Shown piece after piece: positions 61,602 through 64,000 of a stretch of 64,000 bases of DNA. The position numbers and the translations under genes were made by a program. Under the pieces are notes generated by a model that was not told the DNA's origin, did not search any database, and saw only the letters and a program-made list of their open reading frames with translations. The stretch's first letter is position 1; the number at the start of each line of letters is the position of its first letter. This DNA is from JAYWGN01 sp043778255 (GTDB lineage Bacteria > Bacteroidota > Bacteroidia > Chitinophagales > Chitinophagaceae), in contig JAYWGN010000052.1 in assembly GCA_043778255.1 (NCBI GenBank), positions 1 to 64,000 of the forward strand. The letters are read 5' to 3'.

Positions 61602-62246
61602 TTATAAAAAAGCAAATGCTATAAATTGTTGGTCGTGGCTGAGTGAAATGTATTGATGTTTGTTGCCAGTTACTATACAATACGGAATACCGTCAGCATC
61701 TTTATCTATTGCATAACAGTGAATGTTTTGTATTGCTAATTGTTGCATTGCAAAGTTTCTAACTGCAAGGCTATAATCGTTTTTGGTAATAAAACTATGA
61801 GTTGCTATACCATATTTAATACTTTTGTAAGGTGTATGTAATGCCATTACTAAGCTGTGTATATAATTATTGGTAAGGGTAGTATCAGTTTTATATGACG
61901 TTCCATTATACTGTACCAATGCCTCGTAATGCTTATTAGTAGGCAATTGTAAGTTATTAGTGGGTAATTGTATAAGATTAGTATTTGCTATAGTATCTAT
62001 TTCTAATTCCTGCACTTCGTATTGTATGGCACTAAAGTGATTTCTATTTCCTGTAAAACAACTCAATTTGTAAGCAGCTTCCTTTATAGTCCACATTGCC
62101 CATAGTGTTTCATTTTTGTAAGTTGCATTTTGCAATAATTGTTGTTCTTGTTGGGTCAATATTTTTTCAATAAATGCCTTATGCTGCCACTTATTTGTAC
62201 ACCTTGGGTGTGTATAGGCTACTATATCATTACCTACATAGTTCAT
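61602..62246 (-). CDS. 4'-phosphopantetheinyl transferase-family protein
   Basis: 214 residues. Activates acyl or peptidyl carrier proteins by adding phosphopantetheine from CoA. The two Mg-binding motifs are visible: V-G-N-D-I-V near 4-9 and W-T-I-K-E-A-A-Y-K near 52-60. A repeated Q-L-P-T-N segment (about 93-104) fits a slipped-strand duplication. It is directly downstream of the threonine-dehydrogenase-like gene (stop and start adjacent), so the two are one transcript. Its carrier protein is not in the window. Confidence 0.8.
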   Translation of the reverse strand: MNYVGNDIVAYTHPRCTNKWQHKAFIEKILTQQEQQLLQNATYKNETLWAMWTIKEAAYKLSCFTGNRNHFSAIQYEVQELEIDTIANTNLIQLPTNNLQLPTNKHYEALVQYNGTSYKTDTTLTNNYIHSLVMALHTPYKSIKYGIATHSFITKNDYSLAVRNFAMQQLAIQNIHCYAIDKDADGIPYCIVTGNKHQYISLSHDQQFIAFAFL

Positions 62247-63206
62247 TTAATCAGTATCATTTTTAATTACTACATTGTCAAGCATTTCTTTAGTCATAGT
62301 AGCAAGGTTATATTGATGTTGCCAACCCCAATGGTTACGGGCTTCAGTATCGTCAATGCTTTGTGGCCAACTGTTTGCTATTTGTTGACGGTAGTCAGGT
62401 ACATAATTTATACTAAAGTTGGGTATATGTTTTTTTATTTCTGCTGCTATTTCTTTTGGCGAAAAACTCATACTAGCAATGTTATACGATGTTCTAATTT
62501 TAATGGCATCTTTTGGGGCTTCCATTATTTGCAATGTTGCTGCTATTGCATCGGGCATATACATCATTGGTAAGTAAGTATCTTCATTTAAAAATGCGGT
62601 GTAGTTTTCAAATTCTTTAGCAGCATAATATATTTCTACTGCATAATCCGTAGTACCTCCACCCGGTGCCGATTTGTACGATATTAACCCAGGGTATCTA
62701 ATACTCCTTACGTCAACACCATATTTAAGGTGGTAATAATTACACCAAAATTCGCCAGCATATTTGCTAATGCCATATACCGTTGTAGGTTCTATTATGG
62801 TTTGTTGGGGGCAATTTTGCTTTGGCGAAGTTGGGCCAAATACAGCTATTGAACTTGGCCAATACACTTTAGTTAATTTTTCTTCTCTTGCTATATCAAG
62901 CACATTTAATAACGATTGCATATTCAAACTCCAAGCAAGGTTAGGGTTTTTTTCGCCAGTGGCACTTAGTATGGCTGCTAGCAAATATATCTGTGTTATG
63001 TTCTGCCTTATTACTTGTACATGCAGCATTTCTTTATTCATTACATCGAGGCTTACGTAAGGTCCAGTACCCTGTAGTAAAGGGTTTTGTTCTCTTAGGT
63101 CACTAGCTATTACATTGCTGTTTCCATATATTTTACGTAAGGCTAAGGTAAGCTCCACACCTATTTGTCCACTTGCACCTATTACTAATATTTTTTCTTT
63201 GGCCAT
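62247..63206 (-). CDS. NAD-dependent epimerase, L-threonine 3-dehydrogenase-like
   Basis: 319 residues from ATG 63206. Extended short-chain dehydrogenase: G-A-S-G-Q-I-G-V-E near 10-18, W-P-S-S-I-A-V-F-G-P near 117, and the catalytic Y-G-I-S-K (Tyr about 144, Lys about 148). G-G-T-T-D-Y-A-V-E-I-Y and the pattern of the second half match the SDR-type threonine dehydrogenases of animals and Bacteroidota, which oxidise threonine to 2-amino-3-ketobutyrate. A sugar epimerase role is less likely. Linked to the next gene, the transferase. Confidence 0.8.
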   Translation of the reverse strand: MAKEKILVIGASGQIGVELTLALRKIYGNSNVIASDLREQNPLLQGTGPYVSLDVMNKEMLHVQVIRQNITQIYLLAAILSATGEKNPNLAWSLNMQSLLNVLDIAREEKLTKVYWPSSIAVFGPTSPKQNCPQQTIIEPTTVYGISKYAGEFWCNYYHLKYGVDVRSIRYPGLISYKSAPGGGTTDYAVEIYYAAKEFENYTAFLNEDTYLPMMYMPDAIAATLQIMEAPKDAIKIRTSYNIASMSFSPKEIAAEIKKHIPNFSINYVPDYRQQIANSWPQSIDDTEARNHWGWQHQYNLATMTKEMLDNVVIKNDTD

Positions 63207-63325
63207 AGCATTTTGCATTTTTATAATGCAAGTAAAACTAATATTTTTTTTTGTAAAAAAATAAAAAATTGGGGCTTCTATGCTCTATAGAAATTTTTTA
63301 AAAATTCATTTTGTATATTTATAAA

Positions 63326-63910
63326 ATGAAAGTTATTACTAAATTATGCGACCTCAATTTTTCACAAAAATATACTTATGCTGATTATTTGAATTGGAAA
63401 CTTATGGAGAGACTAGAGCTAATAAAAGGAAAAGTATTTCCTATAGAAGCAAATTTTAATATGCTACACCAAAAAGTTTCATGGAAATTATCTGGCATAT
63501 TATTTTATTATTTCAAAAATCAATCTTGTAGTGCTTTTGCAGCACCATTTGATGTAAGGTTAATTAAAAAAAGTAAGGCCGACCAAAAAGTTACTACTGT
63601 GGTACAGCCCGATATTTGTGTAGTATGTGATGATACTAAACTGGACGAAAAAGGTTGTATTGGTGCACCTGACTTTATTATAGAAATAGTAAGCCCAGGC
63701 AACAGTAAAATAGAGTTGAAAACAAAAATGAACCTTTATGAAGAAAACGGGGTACTTGAATATTGGGTTATTCACCCATTGGAATGTTCGGTTCAGCAGT
63801 TTTATTTAGACAATAATAAGTATAAATTTGTAGCTACTTTTTTTAATGATGATGTTATTAAAAGCAAAATTTTTAAAGGCTTATCTGTAAACCTAAGCGA
63901 AGTATTTTAA
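63326..63910 (+). CDS. Uma2-type endonuclease
   Basis: 194 residues from ATG 63326. PD-(D/E)XK-like core: Q-P-D-I-C-V-V near 96-102 and F-I-I-E-I-V-S-P-G-N near 118-127, with the family N-terminus Y-T-Y-A-D-Y-L-N-W. Full length by family standards. It parallels the partial gene at 3-158 and may be part of a dispersed family. Function is unknown; a nuclease role is inferred from the fold. Confidence 0.85.
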   Translation: MKVITKLCDLNFSQKYTYADYLNWKLMERLELIKGKVFPIEANFNMLHQKVSWKLSGILFYYFKNQSCSAFAAPFDVRLIKKSKADQKVTTVVQPDICVVCDDTKLDEKGCIGAPDFIIEIVSPGNSKIELKTKMNLYEENGVLEYWVIHPLECSVQQFYLDNNKYKFVATFFNDDVIKSKIFKGLSVNLSEVF

Positions 63911-64000
63911 TTAAAAAAAATCAGATAGTATAAAACCCAAATCGTTGTAACTCTTTATCTAATTACATTAATTTGGGTATTATGTTTTGCATCAATTGTA
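63911..64000. other. Gene-free right edge with a weak inverted repeat
   Basis: ACCCAAAT (63935-63942) and ATTTGGGT (63971-63978) are inverted copies 28 bp apart. Too little sequence to assign a role. Confidence 0.35.

Noticed and set aside
61412..61615. A minus-strand ORF encoding repeated D-S-F units
   Set aside because: It is the translation of the decamer array upstream of fmt, overlaps the fmt 5' end out of frame, and has no support as a protein.

Overview
The window looks like a chromosomal segment of a low-GC member of the Bacteroidota, probably near Chitinophagales/Sphingobacteriales (inference; no rRNA is present to test it). The support is lineage-typical families (a DUF2723 membrane protein, PorT-like and TonB-receptor-like barrels, a C-terminal type IX secretion sorting domain, three DUF1573 proteins, a four-helix-bundle IVS protein, an eIF1/SUI1-like factor), A-rich leaders without clear Shine-Dalgarno sequences, and repeated TAnnTTTG (-7) promoter motifs. 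I saw no tRNA, rRNA, CRISPR array, phage block or recognisable transposase.

Layout. 0-9.4 kb: the tail of a Uma2-type nuclease gene, a PorT-like barrel, ispE, a bifunctional-nuclease/UVR protein, the etfB/etfA pair split by a four-helix-bundle gene, a TonB-receptor-like barrel, an ECF sigma/anti-sigma-like pair whose sigma gene is frameshifted at its 5' end, a half-size TauE/SafE permease and ppa. 9.5-16 kb (all minus): a degenerate M23/EnvC-like protein, a DUF4292 lipoprotein, dut, cyanophycinase, a decayed YoeB/YefM-type toxin-antitoxin pair, yajC, a DUF1573 lipoprotein and nusB. 16-26.6 kb (all plus): a large PIG-L deacetylase, a 55-residue membrane protein, coaD, a hotdog thioesterase, rplY, pth, the 1136-residue DUF2723 protein, a SirB1-like protein and a methylguanine methyltransferase. 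26.9-36.5 kb (minus): an AAA ATPase/DUF234 gene framed by two identical 51-bp hairpin repeats, cdd, a LysE exporter, two small membrane proteins, groES-groEL, glnS, the SUI1 factor and nadC. 36.5-47 kb: an FAD oxidoreductase, an esterase, a CNNM/CorC-like protein, a PAP2 phosphatase, two TPR proteins with a barrel, and a secreted CxxCH/T9SS protein. 47-64 kb: DoxX, an RNA 2'-O-methyltransferase, an Omp85 lipoprotein, a metallo-beta-lactamase-fold enzyme, two DUF1573 proteins, lpxB, lpdA, odhB, an rsmB-like RNA methyltransferase, a LuxC-like reductase divergent from a ferredoxin, fmt, a phosphopantetheinyl transferase, a threonine-dehydrogenase-like epimerase and a second Uma2 gene.

How it fits together. 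Most of the window is housekeeping: electron transfer (etfAB, ferredoxin), 2-oxo acid dehydrogenase parts (lpdA, odhB), translation and its quality control (glnS, fmt, pth, rplY, SUI1, RNA methyltransferases), chaperonins, and envelope biogenesis (lpxB, Omp85, yajC, EnvC-like). The unusual material lies between these genes: hairpin-flanked or repeat-flanked single genes (26.9-28.4 kb, 3.4-3.9 kb), decamer arrays immediately upstream of pth and fmt, two copies of a structured dispersed repeat, AT-rich microsatellites at gene junctions, and two gene systems in decay (sigma factor; toxin-antitoxin). No single large undescribed system is evident; the hairpin-framed ATPase gene is the best candidate for a mobile or modular element.
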